Shown piece by piece: positions 34,367-42,456 of a stretch of 64,000 bases of DNA. The stretch's first letter is position 1; each line of letters opens with the position of its first letter. Made by a program: the position numbers and the translations under genes. A model generated the notes under the pieces. The model was not told the origin of the DNA, ran no database searches, and saw only the letters and a list, made by a program, of their open reading frames with translations. The stretch is from Flavobacteriaceae bacterium NBU2977 (GTDB lineage Bacteria; Bacteroidota; Bacteroidia; Flavobacteriales; Flavobacteriaceae): assembly GCA_019931105.1 (NCBI GenBank), contig JAIOUW010000002.1:682001-746000 (forward strand). Direction: 5' to 3'.

Positions 34367-36235
34367 TTACAGCGTGAGTTTCATACCGGCCCTTACATTT
34401 CTACCTCTCGTCGTCGACCCTATTATTTCAGTGAATTCTTCGTTCAAAAGATTGGATATTGCCGTAAAAACTTTCAACTTTCCCGGCAATAGATCATGCC
34501 CAATATAAAAATCGAGCAAGGAATAACTGGGCAGCTCGACATTTGCAAAAGTCATGAAATCGGTATCGAATCGACTTCCTGTTAGCGAATAGTCGAGAGA
34601 AGCGAACGTTCTATTCGAAAACCGGTATCCGGCAGAAATATTTATTTTATGTTTGGGTATGCGTATGGCGGCATCGCCCTTTCGCTCCGTGAAGGTGTAA
34701 TTGCCCGAAAATTCAAAACGTACAAATGGTTTCCAATGCAATTCAAATTCAACACCTTGGGCATCTATCGTTGACACGGCATTTGAAAAAAGACCCGTTT
34801 GATTATCGTACACTACGGCATTTTCTTCCTTCCTATTGAAATAGACACTTGAAAAGCGTAAATCTTGATTTACGACATATTCAAATCCCCCTTCAAGGGT
34901 TCTATTCTCTTCAGGGCCCAAATCAGGATTCGCCCCAAAATTCCCAAAAAGTTGGTTCAGGGAAGGAGTAATATAGGAAGTGGCATACGAACCGAGCAAT
35001 TTAACATAACCCTTCGAAGTTTTCAGGGCGTAAGACGGATTCACATTATAAACCAAGTGACCACCGTATTCTGAATGATTGTTCAACCTACCGCCCAAAT
35101 TCAAATTGAATCCGTTTTCAGAAACGTATACCAAATTGATATAGGGGTCGACAAGGGTAAAATCTTTTCGGGTTTCAAATTCCGTTCTATCCAATACGTA
35201 GTTCAAGCCGATTATGGTATACAGCTTGTCTTGGATATTAAGCTTGTTATAAAGATCAAGAACATAATTATCACCTTTAAAAGAATTCGGATAGGCACTA
35301 AAATTCTCGGAAGCATAATCCGCATAGCCCGTGTTCAAGTGCAAAGATCCTTTTTTATAGGCATATTCAGAAGTCGCGCCGATGCGTTTTTGCTTCCCTT
35401 TAAAAAGGTACGGGGCATCCATTGGGCCCGAAAATTCGTCGTACTCGGTCTTTAATCCGGTAAGGTTACCATAAATACCCACTTTGAATTTATCGGAGAA
35501 TTGGTAGCCGACACGTACATCGGTACTATAGGTAGAAAAAACATCTTCTTCATTTTCTGGGGTAATCAGTGCCGAAAGTCCTTCTGAAAATCGGTTGGAG
35601 AATGTCACATTATAGGTAAACTTGTCAAAGGTACCGCTCAAGTCGACCCCGTTATAAGCGCTTGAAAGGTTGTAGTTTTGACCAGAAGTGGTCTGATTGG
35701 TGCCACGACTGGTTTGAACGTTCAGTTCCATTTTTCTTGGCGAAGCCTTCTTTGTGGTGATGTTGATGACAGCCGTGGCCGCATTTGCGCCATATAAGGT
35801 ACTTGCCGCCCCCTTTATAATTTCAATGTTCTCGATATTCGCGGCGGTAAGCAACCTTAAATCGTATTCCTGTGAAAATGAGGAGGGATCGCTCACACGA
35901 ACCCCATCGATCAACACCAATACCTGGCGTCCGCGGCCTCCACGTGCGAAAACACCGAGAACCGCCCCTTCCCTACCCCGGCTACCGGCAATCTCGATTC
36001 CGCTTTTCACATTAATGATCTCGGCCACCGATTTACCTTGATTTCGCTGCAATTCATCGTTGCCGATCTTGATCACCGTCTTGCCCGAATTTTGTCGTTC
36101 GAGCGCAAAACGTGAATCACTTACCACCACTTCATCCAAATTTTGAATTTTAATGGAATCATTCTCGGCGACCTGGGCGGCCATGTTCGTGCATACCAAA
36201 GCGGCAGCACAAAAGCCAAAAAACTTTTTGTTCAT
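34367..36235 (-). CDS. btuB: TonB-dependent outer membrane receptor, probable cobalamin receptor
   Basis: The 622-residue protein has a signal peptide (MNKKFFGFCAAALVCTNMAAQ) and a plug domain with DEVVVSDSRFALERQNSGK, VLVLIDGVRVSDP and IEIIKGAASTLYGANAATAVINITTK. A 22-strand beta-barrel follows, ending in the aromatic C-terminal signature region GRNVRAGMKLTL. The size fits BtuB. The cobalamin riboswitch directly upstream and the B12-type ABC transporter beyond it show that the substrate is vitamin B12 or a related corrinoid. The frame extends nine codons to 36262; the ATG at 36235 gives the proper signal peptide. Confidence 0.93.
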   Translation of the reverse strand: MNKKFFGFCAAALVCTNMAAQVAENDSIKIQNLDEVVVSDSRFALERQNSGKTVIKIGNDELQRNQGKSVAEIINVKSGIEIAGSRGREGAVLGVFARGGRGRQVLVLIDGVRVSDPSSFSQEYDLRLLTAANIENIEIIKGAASTLYGANAATAVINITTKKASPRKMELNVQTSRGTNQTTSGQNYNLSSAYNGVDLSGTFDKFTYNVTFSNRFSEGLSALITPENEEDVFSTYSTDVRVGYQFSDKFKVGIYGNLTGLKTEYDEFSGPMDAPYLFKGKQKRIGATSEYAYKKGSLHLNTGYADYASENFSAYPNSFKGDNYVLDLYNKLNIQDKLYTIIGLNYVLDRTEFETRKDFTLVDPYINLVYVSENGFNLNLGGRLNNHSEYGGHLVYNVNPSYALKTSKGYVKLLGSYATSYITPSLNQLFGNFGANPDLGPEENRTLEGGFEYVVNQDLRFSSVYFNRKEENAVVYDNQTGLFSNAVSTIDAQGVEFELHWKPFVRFEFSGNYTFTERKGDAAIRIPKHKINISAGYRFSNRTFASLDYSLTGSRFDTDFMTFANVELPSYSLLDFYIGHDLLPGKLKVFTAISNLLNEEFTEIIGSTTRGRNVRAGMKLTL

Positions 36236-36318
36236 TTCGTTTAATTCAATAAACGGGAGCATAGTATGTCTGTACCCATACGTAAACTTTTGTCCCGAAA
36301 GTTTAACAATGATTGTTC

Positions 36319-36333
36319 GCTGCCATCGGCAGC
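36319..36333 (-). promoter_or_regulatory. Hairpin in the riboswitch expression platform
   Basis: GCTGCC and GGCAGC form a six-base perfect stem with a three-base loop, seven bases downstream of the end of the cobalamin riboswitch core on the minus strand. No U-tract follows, so control is more likely by translation or by pairing with the riboswitch's own CTGCC segment than by termination. Confidence 0.45.
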
Positions 36334-36339
36334 CGAATT

Positions 36340-36536
36340 AATGGCAGGTCTCCTGACTTGTTCAAAGCTATCCTACCTTCCCATCTTTACTGGACTTCAA
36401 TCAGTGTCGACAGTGGTTTTGAAGAAAATAGCCCCCTCTGTTAAAGAGGTGCCAAGAAAATTTTTGGCATAAACTTACAGTTGCGGGAACAGCTCCGGAT
36501 TCTCACCGGATTCCCTTTTAATCCCAACATCCTAAA
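36340..36536 (-). promoter_or_regulatory. Cobalamin (AdoCbl) riboswitch
   Basis: On the minus strand the element shows all hallmarks in order: AAAGGGAATCCGGTG near the 5' end, GAATCCGGAGCTGTTCCCGC, AACTGTAA, a variable arm, CCACTG, GGGAAGG, and AGTCAGGAGACCTGCC at 36358-36343. It lies about 105 bases upstream of the TonB receptor ATG and should shut off receptor synthesis when cobalamin is plentiful. Confidence 0.95.
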
Positions 36537-36571
36537 ACATGTCGGGAACCAAATTCAAAACGAAAATAGAA

Positions 36572-36694
36572 CTATTTTTCGTCAATCTTATCCTTCTTTG
36601 TCATTTTAATGGCCAACCAGATAAAACCGACCACAAAATGGAGAAGTACGATACCGGCCACGATGTAGACAATGGTGTTCGAATCACCCCTCAT
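36572..36694 (-). CDS. 40-residue single-pass membrane protein in the B12 locus
   Basis: The frame gives MRGDSNTIVYIVAGIVLLHF followed by VVGFIWLAIKMTKKDKIDEK: a short polar start, one membrane helix (about residues 8-30) and a Lys/Asp tail, so N-terminus out and C-terminus in by the positive-inside rule. The frame is open to 36787 but the extra residues look like non-coding sequence. It lies upstream of the riboswitch on the same strand, 35 bases before its 5' end, and divergent from the ABC transporter operon. I do not know a described family; its conservation would need checking. Confidence 0.6.
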   Translation of the reverse strand: MRGDSNTIVYIVAGIVLLHFVVGFIWLAIKMTKKDKIDEK

Positions 36695-36843
36695 ATTGTG
36701 AATTTTTATCAAAACTAATGACTGCCACCAAAATAAAATGTGACTTTTGTTACCTTGCGAGGGAAAAAGAATACCGGTAATAAACAATCCCTGAGAAGAC
36801 CCTGATATCCTTTTTTCCCTTTAAACTAAAATTTCGAACACCT

Positions 36844-37998
36844 TTGAAGCCCACAAAATATATCCTCTTTTTTTTCTGCCTTCTATTTTTTCTGGGATGT
36901 AAAACGGATAAAAATCAAAATGGCCATATCGGTAAATCGAACGAAGTCACTCTTATCGATTATGCGAAGGGATTTTCAATTGAAAAATTTGGCGAGAATC
37001 TGACTGTCATAAAAATTACCTCCCCTTGGCCCGATGCCGAGGTAGCATTCAAGTATGCCCTGGTCCACAAGGATAAAATGGCTTCAATGACCTTGAACAA
37101 AGATGAATACGATGCCATTGTAGCCGTGCCCGTATCGCGTTTGGTGGTTACCTCTACCACACATATTCCCGCTTTGGAGGCTTTGGGCGAATTGAATAAG
37201 CTGGTCGGCTTTCCCGATACCGATTATATCTCGTCAAAAAGTGTTAGAAACCGCATCGATAATGGCCTAATAAAGGAACTGGGAAACAATGAGTCGATAA
37301 ACACCGAGATGACCATCGAATTGAACCCCGATGTAGTGGTCGGTTTCGGAATCGATAACCGGAACAGGGCATACGAAACGTTACAGCGTTCCAATATTCC
37401 TGTTGTCTATAATGGCGATTGGACGGAAAAAACACCGTTAGGGAAAGCGGAATGGATAAAATTCTTCGCCCCGTTCTTTCAAAAGGAAGCAGCTGCCGAC
37501 AGTATTTTCAACAAAACGAAAAAGGCTTATGAACAGGCCAAAGAATTAGCGGCAAATGCGCAAAAACGACCGACCGTTCTAAGTGGCGCCCTTTACAAAG
37601 ATGTATGGTACCTGCCCGGTGGCGATAGCTGGGCAGCCCAATTCATTTCAGATGCCAATGCCCAATATTTATGGGCCGATACCCAAGAGACGGGGAGTCT
37701 CTCCCTAGGTCTAGAAAGTGTACTGACCAAGGGCCAAAATGCCGATTTCTGGATTTCCCCATCTCAATTCACAAAATACGGGGAAATGAAAAAGGCCAAC
37801 GAACACTATTTGCATTTCACTGCCTTTAAGAACAGAAACGTATATACTTTTTCAAAGACAAAGGGTGAAACGGGAGGTTTGTTGTACTATGAACTGGCCC
37901 CTCAAAGGCCGGATCTGGTACTTAAAGACTTAATTTATATTTTCCATCCCGAACTCTTGCCCGAACATCGATTATTCTTTTTTAAACCTTTGGATTGA
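36844..37998 (+). CDS. btuF: B12-type ABC transporter substrate-binding lipoprotein
   Basis: The 384-residue protein has a lipoprotein signal (FFCLLFFLGC, Cys19) and the two-lobed class III periplasmic-binding fold of BtuF/FhuD: RLVVTSTTHIPALEALGELNKLVGFPDT, MTIELNPDVVVGFG and the C-terminal lobe TYPWGDSW-like GGDSWAAQFISDANAQYLW. The start is TTG at 36844, as no ATG occurs in frame before the signal. It heads a three-gene operon with overlapping starts. Iron-siderophore binding is the alternative, but the riboswitch and receptor next door favour cobalamin. Confidence 0.85.
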   Translation: MKPTKYILFFFCLLFFLGCKTDKNQNGHIGKSNEVTLIDYAKGFSIEKFGENLTVIKITSPWPDAEVAFKYALVHKDKMASMTLNKDEYDAIVAVPVSRLVVTSTTHIPALEALGELNKLVGFPDTDYISSKSVRNRIDNGLIKELGNNESINTEMTIELNPDVVVGFGIDNRNRAYETLQRSNIPVVYNGDWTEKTPLGKAEWIKFFAPFFQKEAAADSIFNKTKKAYEQAKELAANAQKRPTVLSGALYKDVWYLPGGDSWAAQFISDANAQYLWADTQETGSLSLGLESVLTKGQNADFWISPSQFTKYGEMKKANEHYLHFTAFKNRNVYTFSKTKGETGGLLYYELAPQRPDLVLKDLIYIFHPELLPEHRLFFFKPLD

Positions 37999-39029
37999 TT
38001 GTAAAAAACAAGACATATCGTTGGCCTTTTATTGCGATGCTGATAATGCTCGTGATCAGTTTCACGATCAATATTGGCCTCGGCTCCGTATCCATTCCCT
38101 TTGATGAACTGCTGAATTCGCTATTTGGGAACTCTGTTGGGAACGAATCATGGGACTACATCATCTGGAACTACCGAATTCCAAAAGCCTTTACCGCGAT
38201 ATTGGTCGGTAGCGGACTTTCGCTAAGCGGATTGTTGATGCAGACCCTGTTCAGAAATCCGTTGGCCGGCCCTTTCGTATTGGGCATAAGTTCGGGTGCC
38301 AGTCTCGGTGCGGCACTGTTGATTATGGGCTCAACGGCCATTTCGGGCCTATTGACCTTTGAGTTCGTAAATGACGTTTCACTGGCGATTGCCGCAAGTC
38401 TGGGAAGTTTTATGGTACTTCTAGTAGTGGTAATCGTTGCGACACGGGTCAAAGATACCATGGCACTGCTCATCATCGGTTTGATGTTCGGTAGTATCAC
38501 GGCCGCTATCGTCAGCGTACTTTCCTATTTTACCAATGCCGAAAAATTGCAGCGCTATATTTATTGGTCATTCGGCAGTATAGGAAACCTTACTTGGCCG
38601 CAATTGTTATTGCTATCGGTATTGGTCCTTGTTGGGGTATTGCTCAGTGTTCTGTCGATAAAATCATTGAATGCCCTGTTATTGGGCGAAAATTATGCCC
38701 GTAGCCTTGGAATCGACTTGAAAAAGTCGCGCTATATCATAATCATCGCGACCGGATTGCTAGCTGGCGGAATTACGGCTTTTGCCGGACCGATTGCCTT
38801 TATTGGCCTTGCCGTACCCCATTTGACACGACAGTTGTTCAATGCCATGGATCACAAAATATTGCTTCCGGCCGTAATGATCTATGGCGCGGTCTTAATG
38901 TTGCTTTGCGATACCCTTGCGCAATTGCCGACATCGGCCCATGTCTTACCGATCAATGCAATAACAAGCATAATCGGTGCCCCGGTCGTTATCTGGCTGT
39001 TGGTACGTAAACGAAAAATGATTTTTTGA
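37995..39029 (+). CDS. btuC: B12-type ABC transporter permease (FecCD/BtuC family)
   Basis: The 344-residue protein has about ten membrane segments and family signatures NYRIPKAFTAILVGSGLSLSG, MQTLFRNPLAGPFVLGISSGASLGAAL and GPIAFIGLAVPHLTRQLF. It forms the membrane channel for corrinoid uptake with the ATPase encoded next. Translation starts at a TTG that overlaps the upstream stop (TTGA), a four-base overlap that couples it to btuF. Confidence 0.9.
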   Translation: MIVKNKTYRWPFIAMLIMLVISFTINIGLGSVSIPFDELLNSLFGNSVGNESWDYIIWNYRIPKAFTAILVGSGLSLSGLLMQTLFRNPLAGPFVLGISSGASLGAALLIMGSTAISGLLTFEFVNDVSLAIAASLGSFMVLLVVVIVATRVKDTMALLIIGLMFGSITAAIVSVLSYFTNAEKLQRYIYWSFGSIGNLTWPQLLLLSVLVLVGVLLSVLSIKSLNALLLGENYARSLGIDLKKSRYIIIIATGLLAGGITAFAGPIAFIGLAVPHLTRQLFNAMDHKILLPAVMIYGAVLMLLCDTLAQLPTSAHVLPINAITSIIGAPVVIWLLVRKRKMIF

Positions 39030-39031
39030 CC

Positions 39032-39820
39032 ATGGATTCCAAGGAACAACATATTACACTAAAGACAGAAAATCTATCCATCGGATATACGTCAAAGAAC
39101 AGTGAAATACTTGTTGCCAAGAACATTGATCTTAACGCACAACTTGGCGAATTGGTGGCTATAATCGGTATCAACGGTATCGGAAAATCGACCTTGCTAA
39201 GAACCTTGGCCCAAGTACAGCCCAAATTAGCGGGAACCATCAAAATCGGTGAAACGGATCTAAATAATATGAAATCGTTCGATTTGGCCTCCGAGATCAG
39301 TGTAGTGCTTACTGAGCCCATCGCATCGAAAAACCTTACGGTCATAGAATTGGTGGCCTTGGGAAGACAGCCCTATACCAACTGGTTAGGTACCTTATCG
39401 GAGCAAGATCTCGCCAAGGTAAAAGAAGGCATCACACAAATGGAGTTGGGTTCACTTCAACATAAAAAGTGCCATGAATTGAGTGACGGCCAGTTACAAC
39501 GCGCCATGATAGCCCGCGCCCTGGCGCAGGATACTCCCGTAATTTTATTGGACGAACCCACCACACATTTGGACCTGTACCATAAAGTACGGATCTTGAA
39601 ACTTTTAAAACACATTGCAAAAGAGACCGATAAAATCATCATTTTCACCACCCATGAAATAGAAATGGCCATTCGGTTATGTGATGAAATATTGTTATTG
39701 GACGGCCATACCAATCCTTTTGGTAAACCTAACGAACTGATTGAAAAAAAGGCATTTGAGCGCATTTTTCCATCAGATACGATTACCTTCGATCCCGACA
39801 CAGGATCTTTTCGTATTTAA
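39032..39820 (+). CDS. btuD: B12-type ABC transporter ATP-binding protein
   Basis: The 262-residue ATPase has Walker A GINGIGKST, Q-loop LTEPIASKNLTV, signature LSDGQLQRAMIARALAQD, Walker B VILLDEPTTHLD and the switch His in IFTTHEIEMA. The Walker A reads GINGIGKS rather than the usual GxNGxGKS with a third Gly/Ala. The ATG at 39032 is chosen; a TTG at 39026 overlapping the btuC stop is equally placed and would add two residues. It completes the btuF-btuC-btuD operon. Confidence 0.9.
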   Translation: MDSKEQHITLKTENLSIGYTSKNSEILVAKNIDLNAQLGELVAIIGINGIGKSTLLRTLAQVQPKLAGTIKIGETDLNNMKSFDLASEISVVLTEPIASKNLTVIELVALGRQPYTNWLGTLSEQDLAKVKEGITQMELGSLQHKKCHELSDGQLQRAMIARALAQDTPVILLDEPTTHLDLYHKVRILKLLKHIAKETDKIIIFTTHEIEMAIRLCDEILLLDGHTNPFGKPNELIEKKAFERIFPSDTITFDPDTGSFRI

Positions 39821-39891
39821 AAGTTAGCACAGGCGTACACTTCTATTTTAAAGGCGATCATGTATCTTTACTTCAAACACCATAAAAGGGA

Positions 39892-41241
39892 ATGAACGAA
39901 TTTTTGCCATATGTTATAATCGGGGCGATTTGCTTGGCAATCGGCTATTTTTTAGGCAATTACATAAGCGGACTTAAAACAAAATCGAGCCAAAGCGCCC
40001 TTCAGGAGCGGGAACAGCAGTTAAAGGCCAATCTCATTTCCTTGGAGCATAAATTAACGGACGCCGAGGAATATAAAACCCAATTACAAAGCGAAAAAGA
40101 GCAGATGGGCAACCAAATCGTTCGTTATCAGGCCGATTTGGAAAACCTCGAACTCAAGAACCAAGAACAAAAGGGGGAAGTCGAAAAACTTCAGGAAAAA
40201 TTCACCAAGGAATTCGAAAACCTCGCCAACAAAATCTTGGAAGAAAAAAGCCTAAAATTCACCGAACGAAACGAAAAGAATATCAAGGATATCCTAACCC
40301 CGTTGAACGAAAAGATACAATTGTTCGAAAAAAAGGTAGAGGAAAGCCAAAAGGAAAATATCAGTATCCATTCGGCCCTAAAGGAACAATTATTGAATTT
40401 ACAGACCCAAAACCTCAAGATTACCCAAGAGGCCGAAAACTTGACGAAAGCCCTAAAGGGCGATAGTAAAATGCAGGGCAATTGGGGCGAACTGGTGCTT
40501 GAACGCGTCTTGGAAAAATCAGGGCTTGAAAAAGACCGGGAATACACTGTGCAGCAAAGTTTTACGTTGGAGGACGGCACAAGGGTACTGCCCGATGTAA
40601 TTATCAACCTGCCCGACGGAAAAAAGATGATCGTGGATTCAAAGGTTTCCCTAACGGACTACGAACGGTTCATCAATGCCGAAGAAGATGACCTAAAAGA
40701 CAAATTCCTGAAAGACCACATAACCTCCATCCGCAAGCACGTAGATCAACTTTCCGCAAAAAAGTATGAAGACCTCTACGAAATGGAAAGTCCGGATTTT
40801 GTTTTGATGTTCGTACCCATCGAACCTGCTTTTGCGATTGCCATAAACAATGACAACTCGCTGTACAACAAGGCATTCGAACAGAATATCGTAATCGTTA
40901 CTCCATCTACCCTACTGGCTACCTTGCGCACCATAGACAGTATGTGGAACAACGAAAAACAGCAGCGCAACGCCATCGAAATTGCCCGACAGGCGGGGGC
41001 GCTTTATGACAAGTTCGAAGGCTTTGTAAGTGATCTGACCAAGGTCGGCAAAAAGATGGACGATGCGAAAAGTGAATACAAGGGTGCCATGAACAAGCTG
41101 ATAGAAGGCCGGGGCAATATCATAACGAGTATCGAGAGACTGAAAAAAATGGGGGCCAAGGCTAAAAAATCCATTTCCGAACCCCTATTAAAACGCGCCC
41201 AGGAAGACGATTTCGAGGAAGAACCAAAACTTAAGCTTTAA
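39892..41241 (+). CDS. rmuC: DNA recombination protein RmuC
   Basis: The 449-residue protein has an N-terminal membrane segment (about 5-25), a long coiled coil (about 33-190) and the RmuC domain (about 195-400). The domain holds MQGNWGELVLERVLEKSGLEKDREY, LPDGKKMIVDSKVSLTDYERF and MFVPIEPAFAIA. RmuC limits inversion of short repeats in E. coli and has a PD-(D/E)xK-like nuclease fold. It is followed after three bases by a small membrane protein gene. Confidence 0.95.
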   Translation: MNEFLPYVIIGAICLAIGYFLGNYISGLKTKSSQSALQEREQQLKANLISLEHKLTDAEEYKTQLQSEKEQMGNQIVRYQADLENLELKNQEQKGEVEKLQEKFTKEFENLANKILEEKSLKFTERNEKNIKDILTPLNEKIQLFEKKVEESQKENISIHSALKEQLLNLQTQNLKITQEAENLTKALKGDSKMQGNWGELVLERVLEKSGLEKDREYTVQQSFTLEDGTRVLPDVIINLPDGKKMIVDSKVSLTDYERFINAEEDDLKDKFLKDHITSIRKHVDQLSAKKYEDLYEMESPDFVLMFVPIEPAFAIAINNDNSLYNKAFEQNIVIVTPSTLLATLRTIDSMWNNEKQQRNAIEIARQAGALYDKFEGFVSDLTKVGKKMDDAKSEYKGAMNKLIEGRGNIITSIERLKKMGAKAKKSISEPLLKRAQEDDFEEEPKLKL

Positions 41242-41244
41242 ACC

Positions 41245-41610
41245 ATGAAAAAAATACTATTTCTTGTAATCGGTGGCCTTTTGGCCCTATTGGCCTTGTA
41301 TTATGCCTTTATCTATTTTGTTCCTTACAGTGAAGGGGTACGATCGGGCGAATTGATCAAGATCAGCCGTAAGGGCGTTATCGCCAAAACTTGGGAAGGT
41401 GAAATTAGCCAAGGTATCTCCGGGGCCCAGATATTTTCATTCTCGGTTCTGGACAAGGACCAGGATGTCATCGAAAAGCTAAAAGAATATCAGGGCGAAT
41501 ATGTAAAAGTCAGCTATACCGAGCGTTACGCCACTTTTTTCTGGTTGGGCGACACCAAATACTTCATCACCGAAGTGGAAAAAGAACGTTCGCCTCATTT
41601 TCGCAACTGA
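41245..41610 (+). CDS. Small membrane-anchored protein of unknown function
   Basis: The 121-residue product has one N-terminal membrane segment (about 4-27). A soluble beta-rich domain of about 90 residues follows, with GVRSGELIKISRKGVIAKTWEGE, YQGEYVKVSYTERY and FITEV. I recognise it as a protein that is widespread in flavobacteria, often misnamed after its pentose-phosphate neighbours, but it has no enzymatic motif. It starts three bases after the rmuC stop and is likely co-transcribed. Confidence 0.75.
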   Translation: MKKILFLVIGGLLALLALYYAFIYFVPYSEGVRSGELIKISRKGVIAKTWEGEISQGISGAQIFSFSVLDKDQDVIEKLKEYQGEYVKVSYTERYATFFWLGDTKYFITEVEKERSPHFRN

Positions 41611-41645
41611 TGAAACCGATCAGAACCCGAACCAAGTGAAGAGTA

Positions 41646-42371
41646 TTAAAAATGTGGTGAGGTAATGTTGGCGGCGGCGGCTTGATCCATGAACCAAATC
41701 AATTTTCCTGATCTCGGATTCACCAAACTGGCGGGATAGTCTTTAAATCTGCCTTTCTTGTCGATTATTTCCCCAAGCTTGACCGCTTTGTTTTCACCAG
41801 TGACCAAGAACGCCACTTCTTGCGCATTGTTGATGACCTGACCGGTAATCGTTATCCGTTTTTGTCCCGAATCGGGATGCGTTGCCACTTCACAATATTT
41901 TTTGGAATACCATAGATCGATCTCATACGGAAATATCGAGGCCGTATGTCCGTCATCACCCATTCCTAAAATAACCAAATCGAAACGTGGAACTTCTCGA
42001 CGTTTTGGCAGAGCGTTGCTCAAGACCTTCGAATAACGCCGGGCCTCGTATTCGGGTCTGTTCTCCCCCTTGATCCGATAAATGTTCCCTTTCGGGATAT
42101 TCAATTTCGACAAGAGATGTTCCTTGGTCATTTTAAAATTACTCGCGTCATCTTCCGGCGTCACACAGCGTTCATCGCCCCAATACAGGTAAACTTTGGC
42201 CCAATCGGTCTGATCGGTATAATGCTTGGCCAAGGTGTCAAAAACGATTTTGGGGGTACTGCCTCCGGAAAGTGCGATGTGTACCTCTTTGCGATTCTCA
42301 ACGAAAGCGATCAGGTATTTTGAGAACGCATCGGCGACTTCTTGTTTGGTACGGTTGATCTTTAAATCCAT
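41646..42371 (-). CDS. pgl: 6-phosphogluconolactonase
   Basis: The 241-residue DevB-type enzyme has IALSGGSTPKIVFDTLA at the phosphate-binding end, VYLYWGDERCVTPEDDASNF, and LVILGMGDDGHTASIFP with the catalytic His. It hydrolyses 6-phosphogluconolactone in the oxidative pentose-phosphate pathway. It lies 80 bases downstream of zwf on the same strand, with a heptamer repeat between the two. Confidence 0.96.
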   Translation of the reverse strand: MDLKINRTKQEVADAFSKYLIAFVENRKEVHIALSGGSTPKIVFDTLAKHYTDQTDWAKVYLYWGDERCVTPEDDASNFKMTKEHLLSKLNIPKGNIYRIKGENRPEYEARRYSKVLSNALPKRREVPRFDLVILGMGDDGHTASIFPYEIDLWYSKKYCEVATHPDSGQKRITITGQVINNAQEVAFLVTGENKAVKLGEIIDKKGRFKDYPASLVNPRSGKLIWFMDQAAAANITSPHF

Positions 42372-42425
42372 ATTGTACTTTTACGGCCTATTGATATTGC
42401 CTTTGGTTATTGGCTTCTTGCATTC

Positions 42426-42456
42426 AGCTTCCAGCTTCTAGCTTCTAGCTTCTAGC
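42426..42456. repeat. Heptamer tandem repeat AGCTTCY overlapping the zwf stop codon
   Basis: AGCTTCC is followed by three perfect AGCTTCT units and a partial AGC. The last unit contains CTA, the complement of the zwf stop TAG (42452-42454). A change in repeat number would leave the coding end intact but alter the zwf-pgl spacing. Confidence 0.9.

Noticed and set aside
36305-36317. AACAATGATTGTT dyad near the TonB receptor start as an operator
   Set aside because: The same short text occurs in the terminator loop region at 34341-34353, so it is probably chance in AT-rich sequence.
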